NCBI GenBank assembly: GCA_019009955.1
Contig: CM032228.1
Location: 71,008,001 to 71,072,000 of the forward strand
Reading direction: 5' to 3'
DNA from: Riptortus pedestris
Lineage: Eukaryota; Arthropoda; Insecta; Hemiptera; Alydidae
Length of the DNA stretch: 64,000 nucleotides
Below the pieces are notes generated by a model that had not been told where the DNA came from, searched no databases, and was given only the letters and a program-made list of their open reading frames with translations. Every line of letters starts with the position of its first letter. Within the stretch, counting starts at the first letter, position 1. The position numbers and the translations under genes were made by a program. Shown piece after piece: positions 11,819-23,189 of this stretch.

Positions 11819-12822
11819 TTAGCAGATTTCCCTTAAGGAAAATCATCTATGAGGTCGTACTTATCACGCGATTTTCGAAAAATTTCTTCAAATGTCCATC
11901 GATTTAACACAGGAGGAGATGACGAAAATGAGGTCCGTTCAAAATTATATATATGTCTGTTAACGCTCAAATAGTCGCAATTTTTGTTTGATCGTTACCA
12001 AACTCGAAATTTAATCGTTTTATCTAAAAAGAAAGATCATACTCGTTAATGGCTGATATCGGACCAGTCGGAGGAGGGATTTAGGGGGAGGTTTTTCGAA
12101 AATTCGAAATATCTCCGTTACTACACGTCGGAACGAAAACTTGCATAGAACCAATCTTATTTCAAATTAAATTTACTAGAAATATTGTCATATACGTGTA
12201 TTCTCTATCTTCACTATATTAACCGAGATACTAACAAAGTGTGGGGGGTTAACGGACGAGATATCGGCTAATGCCTGTTCTGTTCGTGACATTAGTCCGT
12301 GGAAAATTAGTTAGGCCGTTTCCGTAAATGTTCGGCTTTCGTGAAATTGGTTTAGAGACTAGTGTAAGCTTTTACTTTGTGAGATATGTGCAAATACGTT
12401 CTGTTGATCCCCCCCCCCTTCTTACTTCTTGGACTACTAATTATTTTGATAATAATTTGAGTTATTAAAATATAAATTATTCTGATTCATTATAAATTTC
12501 AGTACTAGATATAGTAAATAGTTTGCAATTAAGTTCATATGTTGTATTCTGATATATATCAGTAATTTTGTTTCTTTCCGGTAAAGAATATGTATATCTA
12601 TCTGTTCAGCTCTGAGTGTTTTTTTTTAGTTTTCAGTCTTCAGTAAACCCCCACTCCTACTCATTTCATATTAACAATAAGCTATTATTCATGGACTACT
12701 TTATTTTAAGCTTAAATACCAAATATTGGTCTCTTTGAACTTTTCCTTTTTGAGAGAAATACAAATATGTGGCGCACGTGGGAAATCTGCTTAGTTAAAG
12801 CGGCCCCAGCGTGACGGACTTT
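11819..12822 (-). repeat. Family A repeat, long full-length copy
   Basis: Starts TTAGCAGATTTCCCTTAAGG (11819) and ends CGTGACGGACTTT (12810-12822). The TA tract has shrunk to ATTATATATATG (about 11944-11955). The inner part keeps the segment TTCTTGGACTACTAA seen also at 10945 and 25345. Confidence 0.75.
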
Positions 12823-13430
12823 ATTCTCTGTATGTGAACGGTTAGGTTGATAACTTCTGAATTCATGGGAGTATTACTGAGAAATTTTGATGACTCTTTT
12901 ATTGGCCCTATAGAAAAAACTACTGTCTCTTAAGAAGTACAGCTGAGAAGAGAGTTAGAGAAAAGGAAGGAGAGAATGGCCGGTGGATGTGAGATAGGTG
13001 GTTTACCAAGGAGGCAGGTGCCTGAGTTGATTTGCCAGTAATTCAGCCTTCCCCTTTCAACCAATATCTCTCTCTATTGGTGCCTCCAACAAGCCGCACT
13101 TTACCCACACCTCACACTACAGAAAGACTTCATGAGACTTCATTTCACAGTACATATATACCCCGCACAATCCACAATGGGTGCAATACATTATGACCAT
13201 TTCTTCTGACAGGCCATTCTTCTTCATAAAACGAAAAATCCTTATTTTACAAAATGCTTATTTATTCATGAGCATCACATCAAAGGTGATTTGCCCTTTA
13301 AAAGTTATACAATGTCAAATAACAAAAGTAAAAGTTATAAATAAACATTTTATAAACGAACATTCAAGTAATTTTAATCAGAAACAGCAGTCAATACTAC
13401 ATCGGGCTCGCTCAGAGAAAATAAAAGAAG
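12823..13430. other. No gene seen
   Basis: Unassigned. A frame at 13181-13453 (+) has no family motif and runs into a family A terminus. Confidence 0.4.
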
Positions 13431-14406
13431 TTCGTCACGCAGGGGCAACGTAAACTAAGCAGATTTCCCAAGTACTGGTGTGACCCACTAGTGATATTAT
13501 CTCACTACATATTCTCTACTTTCATGCGAAAGTAGAGTTAGTCATTCATGACTAACTCACACTTACCTACTTACTGGATAAGACGAACCCTACTGCCAAC
13601 ACTGTAACTGCAGACTTGCTATAAAACATATTCTTACTGACTGCTATTTAAGGACTCACATATACCTACCATACACTTTGACTGCATTACTACATGACTG
13701 TAGCCCGTATATAGACCGCGTATTACAATACTTGAAACAAAGCAACTTTTCAAAAAATTATAACTTAGGGCAACACTGAAAATATTTGCAGAAATTAGCA
13801 TACTTACGTAAATATAATAATTATATGTTATAAGTTAAATATGTTATATGTTAAATATGTTATATGTAAAATATGTTAATTATTATGCTGTATATTAAAT
13901 AACTGATTCGTCGCTAAATCGCCCCTTTTGCGAAATGCGATTATTGTATGAATAATAATAATAATAATACTTTCATGCAAAAAAAACTGATGAGTGAGAA
14001 AAGATGAGTCTAATGAAGACTGAAAATAAGAATGTACGAATATCTCGCTTAACATTTAAGATACGAAAAAAGCATAGAATAACTATTTTGCAACATCAAT
14101 AGATTAACAAGATTGATTCTAAAACATTTTACTGCCGGACTCATAATAATGGAGATATGTTGAATTTATAATTCCCTCTTTTCCTACCCCCCCCCTTTAT
14201 TTCAAGTCTGATTTCTTTAGTTATGCATATAAAACTTCCTTATCGAGTTTGGTAGTGTTTAACAAAAACTGCGGTAGACAAGTATATATTTGTGAATAAT
14301 TTTGAACGGACCTCATTTTCGTCATCTCCAATGTAGGATTGGTGGGCATTTGTGGAAAATTTTCAAAAATCTAGTCACAATTAAGTCTTAAGGGAAGACT
14401 GCAAAA
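13431..14406 (+). repeat. Family A-related repeat, + orientation, diverged
   Basis: Begins TTCGTCACGCAGGGGC and AACTAAGCAGATTTCCC (13431-13470) and ends with the TCATTTTCGTCATCTCC block and CTTAAGGGAAGACTGCAAAA (to 14406). The middle is diverged and carries two adjacent hairpins at 13514-13537 and 13537-13556. Confidence 0.55.
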
Positions 14407-14634
14407 AGGATAAAATAAATTTAAAATATTACGAATAATTAAAATAATAAGAATAAACAAATAAGAGAACGTACAAAAACAACATAATAAGAAAGTTAAA
14501 AATATGAAAGAAGATAACGAACATGTGACCGCCTTCTTTACGTTATTATGTAGTCATATTTATTTGTAAATCATTTTTAAACATTGTGTCTTTTCGCTTA
14601 TTCCGTTTCGTTTTGTGTTTATTATAGCAGATTT

Positions 14635-14750
14635 CCTCTGAGGGAAATCAGCTGTTGAGGTCGTACTCATGACGCGATTTTAGACAAATTTCTTCAAATG
14701 TCCTTTGATCCTACCCAGGAGATGACGAAAATGAGGTCCATTCAAACTCT

Positions 14751-14821
<71 letters not shown>

Positions 14822-15099
14822 TCGAAATATCTCCGTTACTGTACGTCGGATCCAAAACTTGTATAGAACCAATCTTATTGCAAATTAAAGTTACTAATAA
14901 ATATTGTTATATACGTTTATTCTCTATCTTGAATATTAACTAAAACACTTCCATTTTTATTAAGTCGCTTCTATTTGTTCCCGCCAAAAGCTTGTTCGTC
15001 CGTTTCCGTAACTGTTCGGCACTCGTATAGAGATTTCTCTATTGTATAACTTTAAGTGGGAAATCTGCTTAGTTTACGAGCCCCTGCGCGACGGACTTT
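14635..15099 (-). repeat. Family A repeat with (AC)n(TA)n core
   Basis: Starts at TAGCAGATTTCCTC and ends GCGACGGACTTT. The usual TA position (about 14750-14816) holds an (AC)n run followed by about 50 bp of (TA)n. The short frame at 14698-14943 is this repeat. Confidence 0.8.
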
Positions 15100-15583
15100 T
15101 CTGGGGTTTTGTTGTTCTCTTCGTGTTATTATATTGGCCTGTTTTTGACGATATTTTCCAGAGCGAATTTCCACTTGTTGTACTTGGAGAGAAGAAAACG
15201 TCCAATTCTTCACAAGTTTTTCATTTCAACGTTAAGTGCTTTAGAAGACTATTGTATCCATATCCAGAGCTACACATAAAAACAACAGTGTCAATAAAAC
15301 CTACATACCAACATTAAAACAGATATACAAACACAAAATAATTATCTAAATGATATGAATATAAATAAACATAAGTCAAATCTTAAAATAATATAAGGTG
15401 GGTTCCATTTGTTGCGTAGCTCATGAAAAATAAATAATTACACACTGCATGGAATACTTGTACCTCAGCAAATAGCTCGAGAAGGCTCTAGCTCTCTACT
15501 GGTTGTTGAGCAGATCATTCTACTTTTTACAAACATATAAAGTACATTCATTTCCACTTACGATAATGAAAATCTGATTGCAG
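15100..15583. other. Intron sequence before the first receptor exon in the window
   Basis: No repeat recognised. The 3' end has a pyrimidine-containing stretch and the acceptor TTGCAG ending at 15583. Confidence 0.5.
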
Positions 15584-15740
15584 ATAGACTTGAAGCATAT
15601 AAACCAGAAGATAGACGAGGACAACGTGGAAATCGGGATAGACCTTCGGGAGTACTATCCTTCCGTCGAGTGGGATATCCTGGGAGTTCCAGCTGAGCGA
15701 CACGCCAAGTACTATCCTTGCTGCAAAGATCCTTATCCGG
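15584..15740 (+). CDS. nAChRalpha2: Nicotinic acetylcholine receptor alpha subunit, exon for loop C of the ligand-binding domain
   Basis: First receptor exon present. It encodes 52 codons starting IDLKHINQKIDEDN and ending CCKDPYP, plus one G (phase 1). The adjacent cysteines in YYPCCKDP are the vicinal pair that defines an alpha subunit and caps the acetylcholine site. The SVEWDI block and REYYP are typical of insect alpha subunits. Acceptor TTGCAG and donor GTGAGT flank it. The split G joins AT of the next exon to give Asp. The receptor is a pentameric cation channel of the neuronal plasma membrane and the target of neonicotinoids. Upstream exons (signal peptide, loops D, A, E, B, Cys-loop) lie outside the window. 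I favour alpha2 from the SVEWDILGVPAERH and M2 wording; another alpha type is possible. Confidence 0.93.
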
Positions 15741-15825
15741 GTGAGTTAAATTCATAATCCCACTTTTAAAAGTTATCAAGGAAGAGTTAAAATTGAATTA
15801 TTTCATAGGCAAAATGTTTCCTTTT

Positions 15826-15946
15826 AGCAATCGGCTATTGAAGTTGTATTCATGATGCGATTTTCGAAACATTTCCTCAAATGTCCATCGATCTTACCAA
15901 GAGGATGACGAAAATGAGGTCTGTTCAAAACTATATATATAAACAA
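15826..15946 (-). repeat. Family A repeat, 5' arm fragment
   Basis: Contains TTAGCAATCGGCTATTGAAG, the ATGATGCGATTTTCGAAACATT block and GATGACGAAAATGAGGTC, and stops at a short TATATATA. Confidence 0.65.
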
Positions 15947-16465
15947 ACAAATAACAAGCTGTCCCCATTTTGAGGGTACCCGTTTGGGTCAGCCTCCTAA
16001 TCAGCCCACCAGGGTATATTGGTAAAATAAAAAATTATTGCTTTTAAATTTGTCTTATATACATACAATTTTTTTTCTTTTTAGGTAATTGAATTTGATT
16101 TAGTTAAATTTTGAGCTGGTGAGTGACTTGTTTTAAAGGACAGCTTATGTTGAGCTTTATTTTATTTTGTACAAATGATTGTTTATGATTCTTATGCTTT
16201 TCTTTAAAACTGATGTCGACATTTGGCGTATATCTTTGGTCTTCAGTCCATATTCTTGGAGTAAGTCGACGGTATTTTTTTGAACTACTCCTCTTGACCC
16301 AAACAGCAATCCGGCGACGCTCCAATTTTGAACTTGGTATTTTTCTTTGAAATATCTACAGCAAGGTTCGTAAATCTTTTTTTTTGTCTAAATCAACTTC
16401 AATTGGTTGAGTATTTCCTGTTTCAAACCTTACTGTAGGATCTAGTATATATACATATATATATA

Positions 16466-17076
16466 AACTCAACCGCAAAAAAAACCGGACACACTTAGAT
16501 TTAGTCTTATAATTTTGTTAAATACTTAATATATATGTATATTAATCTTTTTAATTGAAATAATTGGTTAATCTATAGGTTATTTAAACAAAATCTGCCA
16601 AAAGTGAATAATTTTTATTGATTATTTACAAAAAAATACAAAATAAAAAAAATGATAAATTAACACATTTAAAAAAAAAAATATTCTTCATTTTTATTAC
16701 AGTGAATGGTAGACTTCGCTACCCCAAGCGTTTCGGCAATGTAACGTAAGCTCCGGCCTTCCACCTAAGTTTGAAAGACCCATTATTCTGGGCCGAAATA
16801 AAAATAAAACATTTATTAAAGAAAATGCTTGGTTAATAATTAAAGATGTTTAAATGTGCGAAAAACTACTTACAGTTTAGAATAGATCAACTTCACGACA
16901 AATAAATCTAATCTGAGTTTTATCTAATTGTTTACTAATCCTGTAGGGATTATTTCAATGGACTTAGACTCTACATTCTCTGTAATAACTAGAATACCCA
17001 CATAAAGAAACACATTGCTGAAAATTAGCTTTTAATACGACAAATATGAAGTGTCCGGGTTTTTTTTTGCGGTTGA

Positions 17077-17080
<4 letters not shown>
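16466..17080 (-). mobile_element. Tc1/mariner-type MITE with transposase remnant
   Basis: About 30-bp terminal inverted repeats: left ACTCAACCGCAAAAAAAACC (from 16466), right the reverse complement ending GCGGTTGAGTG (17080). Both sides end in TA-rich DNA, fitting a TA target. On the - strand at about 16757-16699 the piece SLRYIAETLGVAKSTIHC is a helix-turn-helix of the kind found at the N-terminus of Tc1-like transposases. The rest of the protein is lost. Confidence 0.7.
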
Positions 17081-17142
<62 letters not shown>

Positions 17143-17640
17143 TTTCCTGTTACCGCTCTAGCTTCCACAATTTTTTTACACGTTATCAAACTCGATATAT
17201 AAGCGTTTTATGCATATCTAAAGGTCTAAATGAGTGAACTCTGAGAAGGGAGGAGGGGAGGGGGGGGAGAGAGTTAGAGTGGGAATTTCGAAAATTCCCA
17301 ATATCTCCGTTATTATACGTCGAATCGAATAATTGAATAAAGGCAATTTCATTGCAAATTAAATATAATATAAACATTGTTATTTCATTTCAGCCTGTAT
17401 TAAACCCCGCCCCTATTCATGTCAGAATAGCAATGCGCTGTTTGAACAACTTTAATGATCCTCCTCAACGGGGGGGGGGGGGTTACAGGAGGAATGTCGA
17501 AGATTCGAAATATCTCCATTATCATATGTCGGATAGAAAAAATTCGACCAATAAATGTTGTTATATACGTATTTTCCCCAATATGAATATTAACTGAGAT
17601 TCATTTCAGAATAGCAATGTACCACTTTATTCTCTTCTTA
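17081..17640 (-). repeat. Family A repeat, diverged, with 60-bp TA tract
   Basis: (TA)n at about 17079-17141 is followed by CTGTTACCGCTCTAGC and the TCTCCGTTATTATACGTCGAAT block. The end is missing. The TA tract is shared with the end of the preceding MITE, so the MITE probably inserted in it. Confidence 0.55.
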
Positions 17641-17865
17641 AATACCAATTATTGTTTTCAAAATTATATGTTTTATTATGTGTGTGATACTTGTAATCGC
17701 GTCTTCTGATCTCGCACATTTAATATTATTTTATTAATATCACTCATATTATTTAATTAACAACTTATTTTTACAAATGAGATTTTAAATACTTGAAAAT
17801 TCCAATATCTAGAGTGTTAACAGACAAATATATATATATGTCTATTTATATACGAGTATATATAC

Positions 17866-17911
<46 letters not shown>

Positions 17912-17928
17912 GTTTTAGTATATATATA

Positions 17929-18018
17929 GTAGGATCGATGGATATTTGAAGAAATTTTTCAAAAATCGCGTCATGAGTACGGCCACAATAGCTGATTTCC
18001 CTTAAGGGAAATCTGCTA
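17929..18018 (+). repeat. Family A repeat, terminal fragment
   Basis: Contains GTAGGATCGATGGATATTTG, CGCGTCATGAGTACGG and the terminal hairpin with AAATCTGCTAA (to 18018). Confidence 0.7.
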
Positions 18019-18088
18019 AAAGTGGGTATGAGTTTAGTGAATTTGTGTGTGTTTTCGGGTGTGTTTTTTGTGCCCTTTTATGTAAATG

Positions 18089-18100
18089 CAAGCGCGCGCG

Positions 18101-18166
<66 letters not shown>
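18089..18166. repeat. (CG/CA)n and (TA)n microsatellite
   Basis: A short GC/GCAC alternation passes into about 24 CA units and then TA units. The purine-pyrimidine alternation is continuous. Three overlapping frames over it (18002-18296) are artefacts. Confidence 0.9.
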
Positions 18167-19139
18167 ATTGTAACCTCTGTCTGTACATTGATTTTTTTCG
18201 CGAAATTTCACGATAACTTTTCGTTTCAAATGTCACAGGCACCATAACTGCATTTTGTTTCTTTCGTGTATGTTTGTTTGTTACCCTTTCACGCATAAAC
18301 GGCTGAACCGAATTTTATGAAACTTGGTATGTATATTACTACTAGCCCAACTTAGACTTTAGGCTATACTAATATTCTCTGAGACGAACAGGAGTGGGGG
18401 TTGTAAGGGAGGCCTGAAATTAAATATAGTGATATTTCCTTTCCTATTGGGGTTTCGTCAAATATGCACATAACAAAAGTTGTTTATTTTGTTATTTAGA
18501 GAAACTTTTGTTATATGCACTATCGTCGTATACCGAAGTATAAAGGCGTTATACGCTAAACATTATAGTGGGAGTCAACAATTTTATTTGGCATAAATGA
18601 CTCAACCGAACTAAATAAAAACACTCAGTATGTGAATTAGCACTAACGCCTTCCTTATAATAAGCCATTCTAACATTTCTAGGGACGGGCAGGAGTGGGG
18701 GTTAAAAGGAAGGCCTGAAATTAAAAATAGTGATATTTCGTTTCCTATTGGGGTTTCGGCAAATATGCACATAACAAAAGTTGTTTATTTTGTTATTTAT
18801 AGAAATTTTCTCAACAATTCTTCTCAATATGAACTACCAGGTACTTCACCTGGTAAAATTAATTCAAATTATAATATATTATTATAATATTTTGTCCTTA
18901 ATAATTTAAATCTATGCATAATACACAGGAAACGGGAAATATGACAATATGGAGAACAGTGAAGTCTTACATAAAAAATTAATTTTATTAATAACAAATC
19001 CACAGTAACGACGGGTATAAACCCTAAACCCTGGGAAGGGTAAATGTCAAAATATTGTGCAAAGTAAAGACTTGCCAAAAAAATACCATCACCATCCAGC
19101 TCTAATTGAATTCCCGGGCGAAGCCGGGTATCTGAGCTA

Positions 19140-19140
<1 letters not shown>
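18167..19140 (+). mobile_element. Helitron-like element, nearly complete
   Basis: Begins AATTGTAACCTCTGTCTG just after the TA tract, carries AAACGGCTGAACCGAATTTT, two copies of an inner unit with AACAAAAGTTGTTTATTTTG, and ends with the CCCGGGCGAAGCCGGG hairpin, TATCTGAG and CTAG (19137-19140). A (TA)n tract follows (19141-19192). Confidence 0.75.
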
Positions 19141-19197
<57 letters not shown>

Positions 19198-19234
19198 ATA
19201 TATAGTAAAATCTTTATTTCTCTACTACTTGCAG

Positions 19235-19463
19235 ATATATTTTTCAACATCACCCTAAGACGGAAGACGCTGTTCTACACAGTGAACCTGATCGTTCCCT
19301 GCGTCGGCATCTCCTACCTCTCGATCCTGGTGTTCTACCTCCCTGCCGATTCTGGAGAGAAGATAGCACTCTGCATCACCATCCTACTGTCACAGACCAT
19401 GTTCTTCTTGCTCATCTCCGAGATTATACCTTCCACATCGCTCGCTCTTCCACTTCTTGGCAG
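19235..19463 (+). CDS. nAChRalpha2: Nicotinic acetylcholine receptor alpha subunit, exon for M1, M2 and start of M3
   Basis: Starts AT (completing Asp with the previous exon) and encodes [20 protein letters not shown] and onward to LALPLLG plus AG (phase 2). M1 is [21 protein letters not shown]2 contains [20 protein letters not shown], with the Gly-Glu-Lys at its cytoplasmic end that selects cations; SEIIPSTS links M2 to M3. The acceptor TTGCAG (to 19234) and donor GTATTA (19464) flank it. The AG joins G of the exon at 27764 to give Arg. Lys or another residue is more usual before YxLFTM in related subunits, a minor change. The intron upstream is about 3.5 kb, the one downstream about 8.3 kb. 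Confidence 0.95.
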
Positions 19464-19594
19464 GTATTACACTTTGCAATTAATTATTAAACACATTCAT
19501 CTGAGGGGGGGGGGTCATAAAAATATAGTTTATATCATAAATAAAAACATCTATCCACCTTAAAAACATGTAGGGATCAAATAACAACATTGTC

Positions 19595-19650
19595 GCCCGA
19601 TTAGCCTAAGTTGCAAAAAGTGGACTTTAATAAAAAAATAAAAAAAAAAA
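19595..19650 (+). repeat. SINE tail fragment
   Basis: GCCCGATTAGCCTAAGTTGC followed by AAAAAGTGGACTTTAATAAA matches the 3' end of the SINE at 21478-21714. Only the tail is present. Confidence 0.6.
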
Positions 19651-20192
19651 ACATTGTCGTTTGAAAACTGACGTAGGTTGGGAAGTGAACATTGAGGATA
19701 TAACATTATGCTCTATAGGAAATGTAAAATTTAGTGTTGTGGTATATAAATTAATAAATATATATTCTTATATCCTATTATACAATACCTAAATTTTATT
19801 GTATAGAGATAGCTTCTTTAGAGATAGATTCTATCAACTGCTTTTGAATTATCTTCTAAGGCTAATTGTATGTTTCTAGGAATATCAAATTCTTTAAACA
19901 GTGACTAACGCATTGATATAAGTTGGAGTATTGTGAGTGGAACATGGCATGGTTCCCATTGTTGTTGGGGATCTTTAGTTATTAAATGTATGTGCGTAAG
20001 ATTAGTGTGGCTTATACACGTCCTGATTGTTACTACCTCTTCTTTTACAAATGCCTCTGAAAGCACTGTGTCTTGTCCCTGGACAATCTTTTATACTTCG
20101 TAGTTGGTTTGTGAGGGGCACTTCCTCCTACATTGATTTACGTACATTAGGAATTAGTAGTTTTCAAAGTTTCTTCCAGAAAATAGGCGATT
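19651..20192. other. Intron sequence, nothing recognised
   Basis: AT-rich intron of the receptor gene with no repeat of the named families. Confidence 0.4.
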
Positions 20193-20876
20193 TTAGCAGA
20201 TTTCCCGTAAGGGAAGCAAGCTATACACGATTTTCGAAAAATTTCATCAAATGTCCATCGATCCTACCTAGGAGATGATGGAAATGAGGTCCGTTCAAAA
20301 TTATATATATTGTCTGTTACCGCTATATTGGTCGCAATTTTCGTTTGATCTTTACAAAACTCGATAAATAAGCGTTTCATGCAAAAGTAGTTCGTTAACG
20401 GCTAAAATCGGACTGGTAGGAGGGCTTATTTTCTCTATCATTAATATTAAGAGAGATAATTTGAACTCTGAACCTACCATCAGATCTTTGCAAATTCGTT
20501 GTCAGGGGACGTCATCAATTAAGATTTTATGTTCTTGTCTCAAAATTATTTATTAGATTTCTACCATACTCGATATTTAACCGTTTCAGAAGACACTAAA
20601 GATCATATTTGTTATTGTCAGAAATCGGACTTGGATTAGGAGGGGGGGGGGGGGGTTAGAGGGCACGGAACTCAAAAAATGTTATAGAACCAATCTTGTT
20701 AATCTATTGATTATCTACAATTGGTAGCCTTTGCATTTTTTCGTAACTCAAATTTTAAGCGAGTAAATCGTACTTTCTTGTTTTGAGCCTGAATATGCGG
20801 TGAGATGAGATCACTGTGTATCATTTCAGCACATTAGATTTTGCTTAGTTTACGCAGCCCTTGCGTGGCGGACTTT
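20193..20876 (-). repeat. Family A repeat, full length without long TA tract
   Basis: Starts TTAGCAGATTTCCCGTAAGG and ends GGCGGACTTT. The TA tract is only about 9 bp (20302-20310). A poly-G run (20641-20654) sits at the GGAGGGGG position common to the family. Confidence 0.75.
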
Positions 20877-21339
20877 TATTCCGTTCAGAAGAAGCTTCCA
20901 TTCGTGACAAGTTATCTACAGGCTTCCACCCTTTTCTAGCCGGATGGTCCAAGGACTCTCCTGCTCAAGATAAATTTCTGTTAACAAACCTCTACATCAG
21001 ATTCACATAGTTGCTGAATAGTCCAGTCCAATATTGCGTCCAAGTTTTTAGTCATGATTGAGAACATTGGGACTAATACCTTAAACCTTTAGGACCTCTC
21101 ACCAAAGTATTAAATACACTTAAAGCAACCACTGCGAATGTTTGAACGAACCCATTTTCATGAAGGTCTATACGAAATATATAACAAGTCTGTTTAATAG
21201 TAATGCAAAACTTCTTTCAATTAATTTTATATTGATTCGCTATATACAAAATATGATGTATGTGTTATTAGTTTTTATACAAGAATTTAAAATAACAAGT
21301 AATCGCGTTTCCAGAAAATCTTATTTATTAACGAGCTCC

Positions 21340-21393
<54 letters not shown>

Positions 21394-21464
21394 ATGAGAT
21401 TCTTGAGAAATATCGCAACTCAATAGTTGAATCATTTCCAGATGGAAGATTGCCGACCATTTTT
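20877..21464. other. Intron sequence with a TA tract
   Basis: No gene seen. A (TA)n tract lies at about 21343-21391 and does not have family A arms. Confidence 0.4.
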
Positions 21465-21477
21465 ACTAGTAAAATTG

Positions 21478-21714
21478 GGGCTCAGGTTAGCCATGCGAGT
21501 TAGAGCGTTGACCTTTATCTCACATGGTAAACCTAGAGTGGCGAGTTCGATTCTCGCCTGGGCAAAGGAAATTATTTAGTGACGAAATTCATTAAATAAC
21601 ATCCTAAAATCCCACCCTGGCTAGAGAAGGGTGGTAACCTGTTGATAACCCGTCCCGATTAGCCTAAGTTGCAAAAAGTGGACGTTAATAAATAATAATA
21701 ATAATAATAATAAT
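21478..21714 (+). mobile_element. tRNA-derived SINE, reference copy of the window
   Basis: Flanked by the perfect 13-bp duplication ACTAGTAAAATTG (21465-21477 and 21715-21727). The head GGGCTCAGGTTAGCCATGCG resembles an RNA polymerase III A box region, GAGTTCGATTCTCG is a B box, and the tail is (TAA)n. The body contains TAGTGACGAAATTCATTAAAT and CCCGATTAGCCTAAGTTGC. The intact duplication suggests recent insertion. Confidence 0.9.
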
Positions 21715-21727
21715 ACTAGTAAAATTG

Positions 21728-22854
21728 ATATTCGTTTAGTGAACGATCATCCTTGAACTGAACAATTGTATTGAAATATATATTAATAGAACAAAATATA
21801 GTTTTTTTCTTTTACCTATGGCCGTACAAGTGCATGGGCCCAGGGATTACTCACATATTGATAGTATCTATTATAAAAACGACAGAATATATAATTCATG
21901 GATTTGTAGAGTCGATAAATTTGAAATGGTTTTATTAAGCCAACATCAATTTTACAAGCTACAAGAGTGCATATAGGGTTTATATTTCTAGCGAACTGGA
22001 CACATTGAGGCGGTTTAGAGCTGGTGTGGAGCCCTGTTTACCTATCACCGAGATAACTGACAGGCTAAAAGTGGGGCAGAGCCAATAGCATTGATAAAGG
22101 CTTTATCAGTAGTGATATCAGCTTCCCTTGTCACAACACAATCCCTAGATAGCTATGTTGTCATCCCTGCCTCCTGTGGATTAGAAAATCCTCCACATTG
22201 TCCAACCCCATCAGATTTATTACATATCTATAGAATAACATGGCACGATTCAAAGTAATTTGCCACGAAGGACATCTGGAATTAACTAAATTTATTTTCA
22301 TACTCGATCAAAATATATTTTTTATTCACTTAGACCATATATTATGAAAAATATAACTATTAAAAGTAGGGTTTATGAAACGCCTATAGAGTCTGCTTGT
22401 TACAACACAATGAGTAAAAGAAACATCGTTCTTTAATGAGTGATTCTTTGTATCTTGAAAAAGGTAATTTTTCAGGGACACAAAAAACATGAAATTACAT
22501 ATAATTGTAAAAGCTATCACTACAGTCGATATTTATTCAAAACTAGATTAGTTCTCAGTTATGACGTATCACTATTCTAGTGCGACTAATTTTTCTGTAA
22601 ATCTTTATACAAATATCTTCCATTGGCAAAATATTTAGATGAAGGGTATCACTTCTTAACCAACGTCAAGCATTTTAGGAGAAGTATGTATTTTGCCAAT
22701 TCGCATTGTAGGCTTGTTTTGGTGAGCTTTCGTATTGAGGATCTAGATTCGACTTTATGCAACATGGCAGTGAGAGGCTGAGTGATGACGAAATTACTTG
22801 ATGATCTAAGTAAATAGCAATTTTTAATTTACGATGAATATGTATTATTCTCTT
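21728..22854. other. Intron sequence, nothing recognised
   Basis: About 1.1 kb without a named repeat. A moderately GC-richer stretch (about 22000-22210) has no coding frame. Confidence 0.4.
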
Positions 22855-22971
22855 TTAGCAGATTTTCAAATCAGGTATTATTGAGGTCAGACTCATGACG
22901 GGATTTTCGAAACACTTCTTCAAATGTCCATCGATCCAACCTAGTAGATGACGAAACTGAGGTCCGTTCAA

Positions 22972-23027
<56 letters not shown>

Positions 23028-23189
23028 GTAGTACAATCGGAAAATAAGTTCCATTTCAATTATTCTTCGCGGTAGCGCTGCGATCGTAGTTTTGAGCATG
23101 CTCGGCAGTTACTCGGTGTCAACCGGAAGGAAATGACGTAATTTTGAACTCGCTATTTTTGTCGTGCACTTCGTAGCGTTTTTTTTATA

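Noticed and set aside
1..15583. Upstream receptor exons (Cys-loop, loops A-B, signal peptide).
   Set aside because: I searched the frames for typical blocks such as the Cys-loop and WxPD and saw none; they must lie outside the window.
18002..18296. Frames over the CA/TA microsatellite, and similar ones at 14698, 17046, 21142, 22871, 29247, 38482 and 40237.
   Set aside because: They consist largely of repeated Thr-His, Val-Cys or Tyr-Ile from dinucleotide repeats.
21478..21560. A functional tRNA gene.
   Set aside because: A- and B-box-like sequences exist but the acceptor and anticodon arms do not pair, and identical heads occur in several dispersed copies with target duplications.
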